A stretch of 64,000 bases of DNA, taken from NCBI GenBank assembly GCA_007258455.2, contig VDFB02195886.1:70472-134471 (forward strand), written 5' to 3'. The notes below the pieces were generated by a model. That model ran no database searches. It was not told the DNA's origin and saw nothing but the letters and a program-made list of their open reading frames with translations. The position numbers were made by a program, and so were the translations under genes. This DNA is from Sequoia sempervirens. Taxonomy: Eukaryota > Streptophyta > Pinopsida > Cupressales > Cupressaceae. Shown here piece by piece: positions 12,839-24,086 of this stretch. The number at the start of each line of letters is the position of its first letter. Position 1 is the first letter of the stretch.

Positions 12839-14113
12839 AATAACCTCATCAATATAATGGACTCAATACTTAACCTTACACCTTTCATCCAACCTTACCC
12901 TACCAATTAATTATCTTTAGGATAAGTATTGGCTTTCCTTTTGTGAATAAGTGTACAATCTTTATTTCTTGAAATTAGTCGAAATAAGCTAATTTGTGCT
13001 AACTTAATGGTTTAGTTTTTGAGCATTCCACAGGTCAACTCCCACAATTGGTTACCATCCCATTCAAAGAGGTTTAACATAAATTTCAACACCATTGAAG
13101 ACAAGTGAATGGGCACCGGAACTTCAGGAGCATACATGATGGACCGAGTTTTTATAGTTTTTGTTATTTTTAGTTCTAAAGACTTTATGGCTCGTGTCAA
13201 TCCTCTTTAATATTTCATGTCATGGGCTTTAAAGTTTGTTAGTTTTTGATAATTAGTTGAAGACTTTACCAACTGAAAAGTAGGATTTTGTTAGTTTCTC
13301 TCATATAAATATGTAACTATTGAAAACGATAATATACAGAAGAATATTGTTATTCTTCCAATATGTTTTCTAAGTTACACCTTTCATATGAATAAAATGA
13401 GTTTTTTCCCACCACTTTTGGAGTTGCTGAATAATGTGAATGGAGTTCTTTGAATGAAGTAATTTGGAGTTACCAGTGTAGGTGATCTGAGCTAGGCATA
13501 GGAGCACTTGAGAGATGGCCACTCGAGGGGTTGTAGATTAGATAGATAAGTATTTTACTTCTAATTTTGTACTTTCCTTTAGTAGATAATAATTGGAATT
13601 AGAGTTTATTTTCATATGTGTAATTATTTCAAGATCAATCCTGCAGGTTGTAGCTGAGTCTGTAGTCTTTGAATTTAGTGCCTGAAGTTCTGGAGCACCT
13701 TCTTTTAGTTGTTTTAGATTGTTAAATCATTTTTTTCTAGTTGTTTAGATTGTTATCTTTTGATTAGATTAATGTTTCCTAGTTTCTTCATAAGCTTTAC
13801 TTCTTCAACAATCTATAAATTTCTTAGTTTAATCATTCACATGCTCTCTAGTTTATTTATTCTTTTTAGATTCATAGTTTTCTACTTTTTAGTTTAGTTA
13901 TTTCAAGCTTTCTAGATAGATGATTTCCTGCTTTCTAAGTTTAGTGGCTTCTTAGTTGAGAGTTTTATTTCAACTGTCTAGTATTTAGGAAACTCGAGAG
14001 AGATAGTCAAGATGTCTTCTATTGCAAATAGCCTTTGGACACTACCAGATTAATATATTAATGTGTTTATCAACTAAAGTGTAAGGACCTAACGACAACC
14101 TATTAGCAGACCC
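12839..14113. other. AT-rich unclassified DNA with CTAGTTT-type repetition
   Basis: No gene seen. From about 13700 to 13990 the plus strand repeats loose versions of TTCTAGTTTAG / TTTAGATT with irregular spacing, which looks like a very old tandem repeat. The segment ends at the target site of the copia element. Confidence 0.4.
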
Positions 14114-14115
14114 CA

Positions 14116-14120
14116 TGAGG
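14116..14120. repeat. Target-site duplication, left copy (TGAGG)
   Basis: TGAGG directly precedes the left LTR and is repeated exactly at 21402-21406 after the right LTR. Five base pairs is the normal copia duplication length. Confidence 0.9.
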
Positions 14121-14521
14121 TGTTGAAGTGAGCAACCTAATATATTCAATCTAAAACACCAAATAACCTCTACAAGAAATAGAGAGAAGCAACAATGGAA
14201 GATGAAATTCCACCAAAGAAGAATTACAATATGATCAATATGCTATGCAATACTATATAATGCAATGAAAAATATTCTAGAGATTCCTTGCTTATAAAGG
14301 CAAGGATGAGAGATAGGATAAGACAAGATCATGGCAAGTGTCTTAATCCTATCACATGAGACAACTAACTCATAACTACCTAGGATAATGTAAAGTCTAG
14401 ATAAGACAACTAAGACTTCGAGAAGAAAGCTTATATCCTAAGTAAACTTAACATGTGAACTAAGTCCCCTAGGTCCCTAGTAAAATAATTAAGTAGGTAC
14501 AAGACTTTATTCACACCAACA
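14121..14521 (-). repeat. 3' LTR of copia element
   Basis: 401 bp, TG...CA bounded, aligned along its length with 20968-21401. It lacks a short duplicated stretch (ACTTCTAGATAAGA-type) present in the other LTR. On the minus strand it opens TGTTGGTGTGAATAAAGTC. Confidence 0.93.
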
Positions 14522-14533
14522 CCACCTTAAGTG
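14522..14533 (-). other. Polypurine tract, decayed
   Basis: Minus-strand CTTAAGGTGG immediately upstream of the 3' LTR occupies the position where copia elements carry a polypurine tract such as AAGGGGGAG. Two pyrimidines have entered the purine run. Confidence 0.55.
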
Positions 14534-16608
14534 AAACTTAGGGAGGAACAAACTAATGAAAATATGCAAAAGATGGGTCTCAACAATAGATCCTGATGAG
14601 GTACCCATGTACAAAACAAAAGACTCTTAGAAGCGGAGAAAAGAAGAAAAACCCTATGGAAGAAAACTCCTCTCCAAAAGAGAGAAAAAGCTAAAAAGGA
14701 AACTGAAGAAGGAAGGAGGACTCCTCAAGACCCTCCAAGGAAAACTTCCTTCACCCCAAGCATCAATTACAACTAAAGATAACTAGGTGATGCCAAAGGT
14801 TTAGTGAATATGTATGCAACCTATTGATCTCTAGGAAAATACTCCAAGTTGAGAACACCATCTTGGATGAGCTACTTGATGAAGTGCATGTGGATCTCAA
14901 TATGCTTAGTACATTGATGCTCCACTAGGTTGTGAGAGATATGGATGGCACTCTAGTTGTCACACCAAAGAGTAGTGGTCTGAGTGGAACAAAATCCAAA
15001 ACTTAGTCATCAATTGATGAAGCCACAAAACCTCCCGACTAGCAAGAACTGCACCTTGATACTCAGCCTCTATCGATGATAATGCAATAACAGTTTTCTT
15101 CTTGCATGACCATGTAGTCAGACTAGAACCAAGGCAAAAGACAAAGCCAAAAGTAGACTTTCGATCATTGAAATCACCAGCCCAATCTGAGACAATGAAG
15201 CCAATAATCTGAGATGCTCCTAATGTGTAATGAATGTCAAAATGAGTAGTTCCCTAAATGTATCTCAAGATACGTTTTGTGGGCTTCAAATGACTCTCAT
15301 GAGGCTACTGTGAGAAGCAAGAGACAACTCCAACCACAAAGGAAATATCAGGATGACTTTGTGTCAAGTACAAAATACTAGCAACCAACTATTGATGCAA
15401 GGTAGGATCAACTATGGGAGTAATACAACTAGTAGACAATACAACACCTAATTGAAATGGAGTGGGGTAGGCTTGCAATCAACCATGCTAAATCTTTAAA
15501 GAAAATCAAGAGCATACTTCTTTTGGAAAATGAAGATCCACTCAAAAGTCTGATTAACCTGAAGACCAAGGAAGTAATGTAAAAGACCAAGTTTGGTCAT
15601 ATCAAATCACTCCATTAATGCTCATTATGTATTCTAAATCATGGAAGTAGAATTCCTTGTGAGAATCAAATCATCCACGTAGAGCACAAGTATGAGTAGA
15701 TCCTCTCCATGTCTCTGAGTATAAATTGTGGGATCAAAATGATAGCGAGTGTAGCCAAAATCAAGAAAGAAACTATCCATATTCTCATACTAAGCTCGAG
15801 GGGCCTATTTGAGACCATACAATCAACATTGAAGCCTACAAAAAAGTGAAGAATCCTGCACAAAACCTAGTGGTTTCTCCATATAGATCTCCTCATGAAG
15901 TTCCCCATGCAAGAAAGCACTCTTCGCATACATTTGATACACTAACCATCCCTTTGATGCAACTATAGCAAGAACAAGACAAATAGAATCCATCTTGGCA
16001 ATAGGATCAAAAGTCTTAGAATAGTTAATTCCTTCAACCTGAGAGAACCCCCTTCCAACAAGCTAATCCTTGTACTTGTTAATAGAACTATGTGTTGCAT
16101 ACTTGGTACAATACACCCACTTGCATCAAACCAAATTTCTTCCCTTAGGAAGAGGAACACAATCCCAAGTATGATTCTTCATCAAAGAAGAATACTCATC
16201 AGCCATAGCACTATCCCACTCTAGAATACCTGAAGCATCTGAAAACTTCTAAGGATCATTTGAAACAACTTGACTCAAAATATTGATTCCTAAGGTTTTC
16301 CAACGAGTGTGACAAGTGTTTGAGGGATCACCATCAAGAGTACCAACCTCCTCGAGAGATACTCAAGCCCATCATGGCCTACTAGGTGAATGAGGAGGAG
16401 GTGGATCAAGACCATCATCAAAATATTCCTCAAGTAGAAAAACACTATCAACTAAAGAAGATTTAGTAGGTTGTGATAAAGAAGAAGTCAAAGGAGGATT
16501 TGTCTATGTGAAGGACTCAACAAACTTAACATCATGATGAAAATGAACCTCTCGTGTGTTAGGATCAAACAATCTATTTGCATTCACATCCTGACAATAG
16601 CCAAAAAA

Positions 16609-16950
16609 GATGTACCACTGGCTCTTCTTCTCCATTGATTTACACCAACCATCCAAAATGAATTCCCAAGCCTCACTATCAAATATTCTGAAGAAGGATA
16701 CATTTGGCTTGCGATGAGACCAAGCCTCCTCAGGAGTCGTATTCCACACTGCCTTCACATCCTCAGGATAACCAACAAAGATGTATCACTGACTCTTCTT
16801 CCCCATTAATTTATGATGACCATCTAGAATGAATTTCCAAGCTTCACTATCGAATATTCTAAAGAAGGATACATTAGGCTTGTAATGAGACCAAGCAACC
16901 TTAGGAGTCATATTTTGCACTACCTTGTGGGGCATACAGTTTTGAATATA
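16609..16950 (-). repeat. 171-bp in-frame tandem duplication inside integrase
   Basis: The segment beginning GATGTACCACTGGCTC at 16609 recurs as GATGTATCACTGACTC at 16780. Both units encode the same C-terminal integrase block, including KPNVSFFRIFDSEAW. The offset of 171 bp is exactly 57 codons, so the duplication keeps the frame. The two units have since diverged at many positions, so the event is old. Confidence 0.85.
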
Positions 16951-17057
16951 ATTGGCACAATTGATAGCTTCAACCCAAAATGCAAGAGCCATGGAACTAG
17001 ACTGAATCATATAGTTGTCCATCTTCTTGAGAGTCCTTGTTATTATATGTTCCTAAT

Positions 17058-17535
17058 CAGAATCGAAGGTTAAATTTCCCCACTTTTATCGATGCAGTTT
17101 CCCCCCAAAATTATTCAATGGGGGTTTGGGGGCAACGCCCCCAACATAGGGTCAAGGGGTAGCACCCCTTGCGGGATCCAGGGGCACGAAACCTCAAATG
17201 AATTTTATTATTTTATAAAGGTGTTGGGTGTTATTTTTCTATTGGCCAACATAAAAAAACCCTATTTTGTAACTGACATAAGTCTTGATAAAATGGCTAA
17301 GGGTTAGGGTTTTTATTGATATTGTATTTTAGCATTTGTAATGATATTGAGTTGCAAGGATTGCTAATTTTAATCGGTTCAATTTGCTAGATAATAATAT
17401 TGGACTCTTTTTTGGTGGATGTAGCCCAAGTTTGGGTGAACAACGTTAAAAATTGTCTCTCGATGTTATTATTTTTGTTTTTTCATTCCTCTATTTAATC
17501 TTTATTTTTATTTAATTGATATTTTCTGCATGCAA
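17058..17535. mobile_element. 478-bp unclassified insertion with 8-bp target duplication
   Basis: TTCCTAAT occurs at 17050-17057 and again at 17536-17543, and removing the intervening DNA rejoins the copia integrase sequence (GTTCCTAAT then AGTCTTG). The insert starts CAGAATCG and ends CTGCATGCAA, with no TIR or TG...CA ends that I can see. It carries two adjacent 8-bp-stem hairpins with 3-base loops at 17125-17175 (TTGGGGGC/GCCCCCAA and CAAGGGGT/ACCCCTTG). An 8-bp duplication would fit a hAT-type insertion but the ends do not support that strongly. Confidence 0.75.
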
Positions 17536-18559
17536 TTCCTAATAGTCTTGTTCTTTCTCTCTACCACACCATTCTATTGAGGAGTGTAAGGAACTATGTG
17601 TTGATGAAGAATACCATGCTCACTACAAAAATCCTAAAATGACTAATTGACATACTCTGGGCCATTATTTGTGCATATTCTTCGAAGAGAAAAACATGAC
17701 TGCTTCTCCACAAATGTTTTGAAGGTCTTGAAGATGGTGTAAACCTCACTCTTGAGATCCAGAAAATAGACCCATGTGTGTCGAAAAAAATCATCAATGA
17801 AAGTGAGCACATACTTAGACCCTAAAAAAGGAGTTGGGAATGACATGAGATCACTATGGACCAACTCAAGGGGTGTGGTTGCATGTGTAGCTCGACCCTT
17901 AGGAAAAGGATCTTGATGTTTCTTTCCAAGAACACAACCTTGACAAACACCATCCATGCAAGAGATATTTGGAAGACCAATCACTGAGTTATGTGCCTAC
18001 ATCTGCTAAAGATATTTGTAGTTCAAGTGCCCAAATATTTCATGGCAAAGCTTGCTCATTAAATCAACATGAGCAACAAAACATGAACCCGATGAAGACT
18101 CAAAGCCATCAAATCGATACAAATGGTTCTCATGATCAACTATCCCTGTAGAAAAAACCTTCTCAAGATCCTACAGCTATCTAATAGTCACATTTTACAG
18201 AGTAAACTCAACTAAATTTCCATCTCTAGAATGACAAATTTGATATATGGAAAGTAGATTTACTAAAATATCAAGAACAATAAGAACATCCTCAATGCAC
18301 CCATCTAGCATCTGAATAGAACCTGTCCCAAAATCTAGAATTTGTGAACAGTTCCCAACTGCAATCTAAGAAGTAGAAGTATGAACAATAGAATCAAGAA
18401 GATCACATGAATTGTTCATGTGATGTGAAGCACCTGAATCAAGAATCCAAGTGTCTAAAGATGAATTAATGGCTCGTACTAAAAGAGCTTTCCCTTTTCC
18501 CATGGAAGATGGCTTAGATACTGAAATGTTTTGTTTCTTCATAACTTCATCTAAGGCTT

Positions 18560-19375
18560 CAAGTCTCTTGAAACAATGAACCTCATTATGCCCAGTTTTT
18601 CCACAAAATGAACAATGATCTCATTTATTTTTCTTGGACTTGGAAGAAGAATATCCAAAGGTAGAAGAAGAAGGAGATGGAGTGGACTTCTGATTATTCT
18701 TTAGCTTCGATCTGGAGGGAGTCTCAATACCTGAATATAATTATGTCTTTGGCTTCTTCTTATTCTTTCCTTTACCCTTGGATGATTGAGCCATTAGAGC
18801 ATTATTCTTAGAACAAGGTAGTGCATCTAACCAAATCAACTCGGTCTCTTCCCTAGTAAGACACTCACAAAACAACTCAAAGGTAGGAATTTTATAATCT
18901 TTCCCCATGGCATCCATAGTTGAGTAGAAAGTAGAAGAGAATACTTGATAAGGGCCTATTAACTTGGGAAAAATCATCACTAGATTTCTCATGCCGACAT
19001 CCTTTCAATTGTAACAAAAATAACTTTAGTTGTGCAAGGAAATACATCTAGAGAGAGTGATTGTAGATCTACTTGAAGCTGCAAGACTTTGAACTGATTA
19101 CTTTTACCATACAATTCTTCAAGTTTATCCCAAACATTCTTAGATTTTATACACTTTGCAATATGAAACAAGTTATTAGATACATGTAATCCAATGAGCC
19201 CTTTTGCTTCATCCATTTTACATCTATGGATAATTTTTTCATAATCCCTAGTGAAGTCAGGTTGTTCTGCATCTAACATAGGCCATAGACCTTTAGATTG
19301 TAACAATTGAGTCATTTTTAGCTTCCATGTATGATAATTGTGTGGAGAGGTTCAATTTACTTTAGATCCACCATG
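18560..19375 (-). pseudogene. gag: copia gag remnant
   Basis: Minus-strand coding text starts near 19370 and reads YHTWKLKMTQLLQSKGLW, the usual N-terminal gag signature of copia elements. It continues through GLIGLHVSNNLFHIAKC and WDKLEELYG, and ends in a Lys-rich basic patch (GKGKNKKKPKT, about 18741-18780). A zinc knuckle CSFCGKTGHNEVHC lies at about 18585-18630 with all four ligands intact. A frame shift near 18990 separates the two main open parts and a stop falls just before the knuckle. Gag would form the virus-like particle and package RNA. Confidence 0.88.
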
Positions 19376-20955
19376 AGCACCAAAAGAAAGAAAACAATGT
19401 GGCACTTAAATTGTCACTTTCACCCCCCTAGAATGTATTAAAACTAATTTTGCAACCCCCCCCGCAAATTACAATGAATAATTTTTGTAATTTGTACAAG
19501 TGAAAAGCTCAAATCAACTATTTATAACACATGGTGATTTTTACAATTTTTAGAAAAAAAGAGCTTTCCAAAACTAAAAACGAAGGTTACAAACAAATTC
19601 CTTGCAATTTTTTGAGCAATTTAAAAAATAATTGCTAAAATTTGACTTCTTATGCAAAATTTATGCTATTTACAAGTAATAAATGCACCTATACCTTTGG
19701 GCTAAAAAATGGTAAAAAATGGAAAAATATGAAAAAATCACTTGCACCACTACGATTTGAAAATTTGACACCCTGGCAAAAAGTTATACAAAATTGAAAA
19801 AAAGGCTTGTTTGAGACACTTTGAAGGCTAACTAGGTGCAAATTTGAACTCTAAATAGGCATAAAAAAAAAGCCCCCAAGGGCTAGCGCTTGGTCGCCAA
19901 TATGACCACATGCTCAGTGTAGGAAAAAACCAAGCGGTTAAATTAAACGCTAGTGGCTATAATAAACTTGGTCACATGCAAATGATTAATGAGGGTGGTT
20001 ACTAGTTGGCATTTAACAAATCACCCTCCTAGTGGTTTTCTTAACTACAATGGATGGTGGTTTTGTTAACTATAGTGGACAGTGGCCCAGAGGCCCGCTC
20101 ATGGCTTATAAAGCAGACCACAAATCAAAAGAAGACAGTCACTAGTGAAAGAAAGTGTCGTTGGTGAATCTGTGGGCTTGACCAAAGAGAATGTCAATGG
20201 ATGAGTAAAACATGACTAATGAAGACCACTCAAATGATCAATATCTACAAAAAGAATAGGTACAACACCTATAAACAAAATAAATTTCATCCAACCAAAA
20301 AAGAAAGTCCGCAAAAAAATAAAAACCTTGAAAACATTTTTGCCTGATAAAAAACTTTAGCCTGAATAAATATTATACACAAAAATATATATTAATAATA
20401 TATATTTTTTGAAAATTTTCATGACGAACCAAATTGGTCGACTGTGGGGTGGTTGTATGGCTACCTTGCTAAAAAAAAAATTGCCTCAAAAATAAATTTC
20501 ACCAAATATAGGAAAATTTTATGTCAAAATTCTTGCAAACGGCCTCTCAGACGCAATGACAGGGTTATTTTTTTCCAAAAATAATCTTATAAAAATTTGT
20601 TCACCAAATATGAGCTTCAAACCCTTGTTTGACAAAGGTGCAAATGGTGACCTAATTGAGTAAAACAAAATCCAAATTTGACTTTCTCGAGCCTCCTAGA
20701 TGTAATGGGATAGCCAAAAAAACTACCACTATAGCCAAAAGTACTGCAATCACTAGATCTCACCAAAATGCATACATGCAATATAGGATTAAAAATCTTT
20801 GCAAACCTTTTCTAATTCTCAAGATTGTACTAGAACACAAGAGAAGAGCATACGAGGAATTTACAAGATCATAAAAAAATCTCAAATCGTAATAGAAAAC
20901 TTGATGGTAGAAACTCTTTAATGAAAAAATAAAAGGGGCTTACAGTCCATTCAAA
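19376..20955 (-). other. Long untranslated leader of the copia element
   Basis: About 1.6 kb lies between the primer-binding site and the first gag codons, with no coherent coding text on the minus strand. Copia leaders are often much shorter, so this may include an unrecognised insertion. One short plus-strand open frame at 20656-20874 has no supporting features. Confidence 0.5.
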
Positions 20956-20967
20956 GCTTTGATACCA
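20956..20967 (-). other. Primer-binding site (initiator Met-tRNA type)
   Basis: Minus-strand TGGTATCAAAGC directly after the 5' LTR end CAACA, close to the copia consensus TGGTATCAGAGC. It defines both the orientation of the element and the LTR boundary. Confidence 0.92.
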
Positions 20968-21401
20968 TGTTGAAGTGAGCAACCCAAGATCTTCAATCTG
21001 CAACACCAAATAACCTCCACAAGAAATTGAGAGAAACAACAATGGAAGATGGGATTCCACCAAACAAGAATTGCAATATGATACAATATGATCAAATATG
21101 CAATGCAACACTATACAATACAATGTCAAATATGCTAGAGATGCCTTGCTTATAAAGGAAAGGATGAGAGATAGGATAAGACATGATCATGACAAGTTTC
21201 TTAATCCTATCACACAAGACAACTAACTCATAATTACCTAGGATAATGTAAAGTCTAGATAAGACAACTATGACTTCTAGATAAGAAAACTAAGACTTCT
21301 AAAAGAAAGCTTATATCCTAAGTAGAATTAACATGTGAAATAAGTCCCCTAAGTCCCTAGTTAAAGAATTGACTAGGTACAAGACTTTATTCACACCAAC
21401 A
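20968..21401 (-). repeat. 5' LTR of copia element
   Basis: 434 bp, TG...CA bounded, paired with 14121-14521. It contains an extra short internal duplication of an ACTTCTAGATAAGA-type motif near 21270-21300. Followed by the right copy of the TGAGG target duplication. Confidence 0.93.
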
Positions 21402-21710
21402 TGAGGGACCTAGGCCTTTTGAGCCCATTCTTTAAGCACATTTTCAAGGGGAGTCCTCCCAACAAAATAACCGACAAGAATATGTTGCTCTAACCATTAA
21501 CATGCAAAATCAAAATCCAACATGGGTAACTCCACATCAGCTAGGGAATCAAAATACTTACCTCATGGAACACTTTCAAAACAATTTTTTGAGGATGCTT
21601 GTTCAAAGGAGGATCCATTGACCAGAGTCATTGAATTGCCAACACTAGCAAGAACTATTGGGTTAGAGTTGGTTGTAGGCATAATAAAACCATAAAAACC
21701 ATAGTAAATG
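21402..21710 (-). pseudogene. Possible gag/DUF4283-like fragment at the copia target site
   Basis: Minus-strand translation from an ATG near 21681 reads MPTTNSNPIVLASVGNSMTL. After one stop it continues with WLEQHILVGYFVGRTPLENV and LKEWAQ, which resembles the 'LVG.F.G..P...V...W' core of DUF4283 domains in plant LINE ORF1 proteins. The copia element inserted just downstream of these codons. Short and damaged, so this is only suggestive. Confidence 0.3.
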
Positions 21711-23150
21711 TGGTCATACACAAAGAGTAAATGAAAAATCCTATACCTAAGGTGCAGTATGACGCAAGAGGTTCCAAGGATGACCGCAAACACAAGAAAA
21801 CCTAGCAAAGCTCATTTTCCTAGTCTCGATTCAACTTACATCATGTCCAACATTTGATAACATGATCTATGATCAAAATGAGTTCCCACTCAAAATAATG
21901 GCTAATATTTTGTGATGACTAAGGGCTAGGGCTTTAACCACCAAAATAAATGAAGCACAAGTCTCTCCCCCTTCTAACACTATAAAATCATGATAATATG
22001 TACTCAAAATAATAAGCAATACTTTTCTTGGGTGAAAAATACATTCTAGAATGGTCATTATGTCAAAAATAGCCATTAATGGTGTTCCATATCATGTAGG
22101 GATAGGTAGGAATAAACAATAAGAAATGGTAGGAGTGTTAGGGTTTCGGAGTTAGGGATACCATAAGACTCATACTAGTTTTCAAGAGTTAGGGAGTCAA
22201 GGTTTGAACATAAGGCATGCTAGTAGGAAAAAAAATTATACTTCAATGAGAATAAAGAAGAAAGGTAGGGGATAGATGGAAGGTATGTTGAGATGGATAA
22301 GTTTGATGATTTGAAAAGAGAAAGAGAAAGTGGAGGTTGGAGGAAAATCATGTTGACAAGGAAAACTCTAAAACCCTAATAAGGAAAAAGGAAGAAGTGA
22401 AATTTGGTAGAAAGATATGCTAGGATGACAATGTTTGAAACTCCAAAAAAAAAATCTCACACATAAGAGTTTGGACACAAAATCAACTATACTTAGAAAA
22501 ATTAAGACCAAAATGGCTAGGATCAATTAGGCTTAGCTTAACAAAAATAAAGGACATTTTTTTTGTTCCAACATCATTGGTCCTTCCTAAGTGGCACCTT
22601 TAATAGGTAGGTGTTTTGAATGGATGAAATATTTTGTGATACTTCTCCCTCTCATATTTTTTTACCTTGGTATCTATCACCTCTTTAGGTATCAAAATAA
22701 AATTAACCTCAATATCTAAAGGTGGAAAATCCACTAAAGGAATAATATGCTAACTAAGAGCTCTTTTCTAGATAAGAGACATGAAATATATTATGAATTT
22801 TATTGTTCTCTAGAAGTTACAATTGCTAGAATTGTGAATAAACATGAGATGCAAGATCAAACAATGAACAAAAACACCTTCCACACAAAGAGAGTTGCAA
22901 ATGACTTGATTACCATCAACTCAAAAAAATTATAGAATAAACCTCAAGAATCTTCAAGGAGACCAAGTTCAAGATTTAATACAATGAGGGTGATTTCTTT
23001 ATAGGAGAAACTCTAAATGGTAAATGGATCAGATCATGCCAAGTGTCAACATCCTATGTCGTTAGATAGAATGATCTAATAATAGATCACTTCAGTTAAC
23101 ATAAAAAAGTACTCCTAAGTTAACCCCTATGTGAGTTGTAGTTGCCTATC
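21711..23150. other. Unclassified AT-rich DNA
   Basis: No LTR ends, repeat array or protein motif recognised. Short open frames at 21873-22076 (-) and 22747-22935 (+) lack any supporting feature. Confidence 0.4.
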
Positions 23151-23263
23151 CCCTTCTCTGTGCACTTTCCCTTGTCTGCAATGAGTTTTCCCTTGTCCCC
23201 TCCTTTGGTGGATTCGCCCCTCTATAGGCACATTCACCCCTATAATGGAAAGTTCACCCATTT

Positions 23264-23440
23264 ACTTTAGGGGTGATTTCACAGCCGCCCATTCCCATTA
23301 GGGGTGATTTCACAATCACTTGACTCTTTTAGGGGCTATTTCATGATCACCCCCCTCATCGCACCCTCACCCAATTCCTCTTGGGGTGATTTCTCAATTG
23401 CCTCTTCTCTCATGCACTCACCCATGAGCTTCAAGGGTGA
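23264..23440. repeat. Short irregular repeat of AGGGGTGATTTCAC
   Basis: AGGGGTGATTTCAC or close variants occur near 23270, 23301, 23331 and 23382, with spacings of about 31, 30 and 51 bp. The surrounding DNA is C-rich on the plus strand. It lies upstream of the polypurine tract and LTR at 24087, so it may be internal sequence of a gypsy-type element. Confidence 0.55.
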
Positions 23441-24071
23441 ACGTGCCACCCAACTTAGGAAATTTTGCCTCTGCATAGGCGACCCTATACCCCTCTACCC
23501 CACCCTCCTATATGAAAATAAAAAAACACGTGTGAAATTAAATGCCAAGGTTTGGTTTTCGGGGTGTTCATGCTGAGGAATGGTCCCCTCCTAAAGTACT
23601 CCTAAACAACATCCAAGCAGTGTTGAATATTGCCAATGTGTGCCATTTCGCTCTCGACCTCATTCTCAGCACGTGTACACAAAAAGTCAAAACTAAAAAG
23701 TAATTTTCTAAATTACTATTTATACATACCCTTTTGACCCCACTTAGCCTCTCTTTTTTTACCTTTTTTACCCTCATTTCTTCATTTGGCCACTATTTGC
23801 ACCCAATTTATCCGTTTTCTTCCATTTAAAATCCATTTTTCATGGTTTTTCGCTGCCATCCTCATGGTACCCTCCTTTTCTTCCTATTGAGATGCCACCT
23901 GGGGCCCCTTTTTCCTCATCCGCCCTCTCGAGGGGGCATAACCCTACATATTTTCTTCATTTTCCTCTCCATCATTTTCCTTGTCATATCGGGGCATCTT
24001 GTGGCCTATTTCTTCCATCAAGTCGTCTATTTTTTATTTTTCTTTAAAACATCGCTATTTTAATGACATTT

Positions 24072-24086
24072 CAAAGAGGGAAAAAA
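24072..24086 (+). other. Polypurine tract before a gypsy-like 3' LTR
   Basis: CAAAGAGGGAAAAAA lies immediately before TGTAGACACC, the order expected at the 3' end of an LTR retrotransposon on the plus strand. Confidence 0.6.

Larger units (their letters stand above)
14560..18560 (-). pseudogene. pol: copia pol: protease, integrase, RT, RNase H remnants
   Basis: Minus-strand translation gives the copia domains in order. Protease: WILDSGASHH at 18421-18449, active site retained. Integrase: the HHCC region near 17940-18055 (GHLNYKYL, CQGCVLGKKH), then the core near 17640-17870 with LELVHSDLM and FIDDF; the second catalytic Asp has become Asn in CTNNGPEYVN. Reverse transcriptase: about 15600-16260, with LYVDDLI retained near 15670-15690, but the first catalytic Asp in the QMDVK-type motif is Tyr (QMYAKSAFLHG). 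RNase H: about 14800-15250, with SSIEAEYQ near 15040-15080 and the tail IFTKPLASPS near 14800. In-frame stops are scattered, many in sites for Trp or Gln. The frame is split by the insertion at 17058-17535 and extended by an internal 171-bp duplication. The protein would have made and integrated the element's cDNA; it cannot be functional. Confidence 0.9.
14121..21401 (-). mobile_element. Full-length Ty1/copia retrotransposon (inactive)
   Basis: Both LTRs begin TGTTGAAG and end CCAACA as read on the plus strand (TG...CA on either strand) and are flanked by a perfect 5-bp target-site duplication TGAGG at 14116-14120 and 21402-21406. Next to the right LTR is a primer-binding site complementary to initiator Met-tRNA. 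The internal order read on the minus strand is leader, gag with a CCHC knuckle, protease, integrase, reverse transcriptase, RNase H: the copia order. Total length is 7281 bp including a 478-bp nested insertion. Many stops and lost catalytic residues show it is dead. The two LTRs differ by numerous substitutions and about 33 bp in length, so the insertion is old. Confidence 0.95.
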
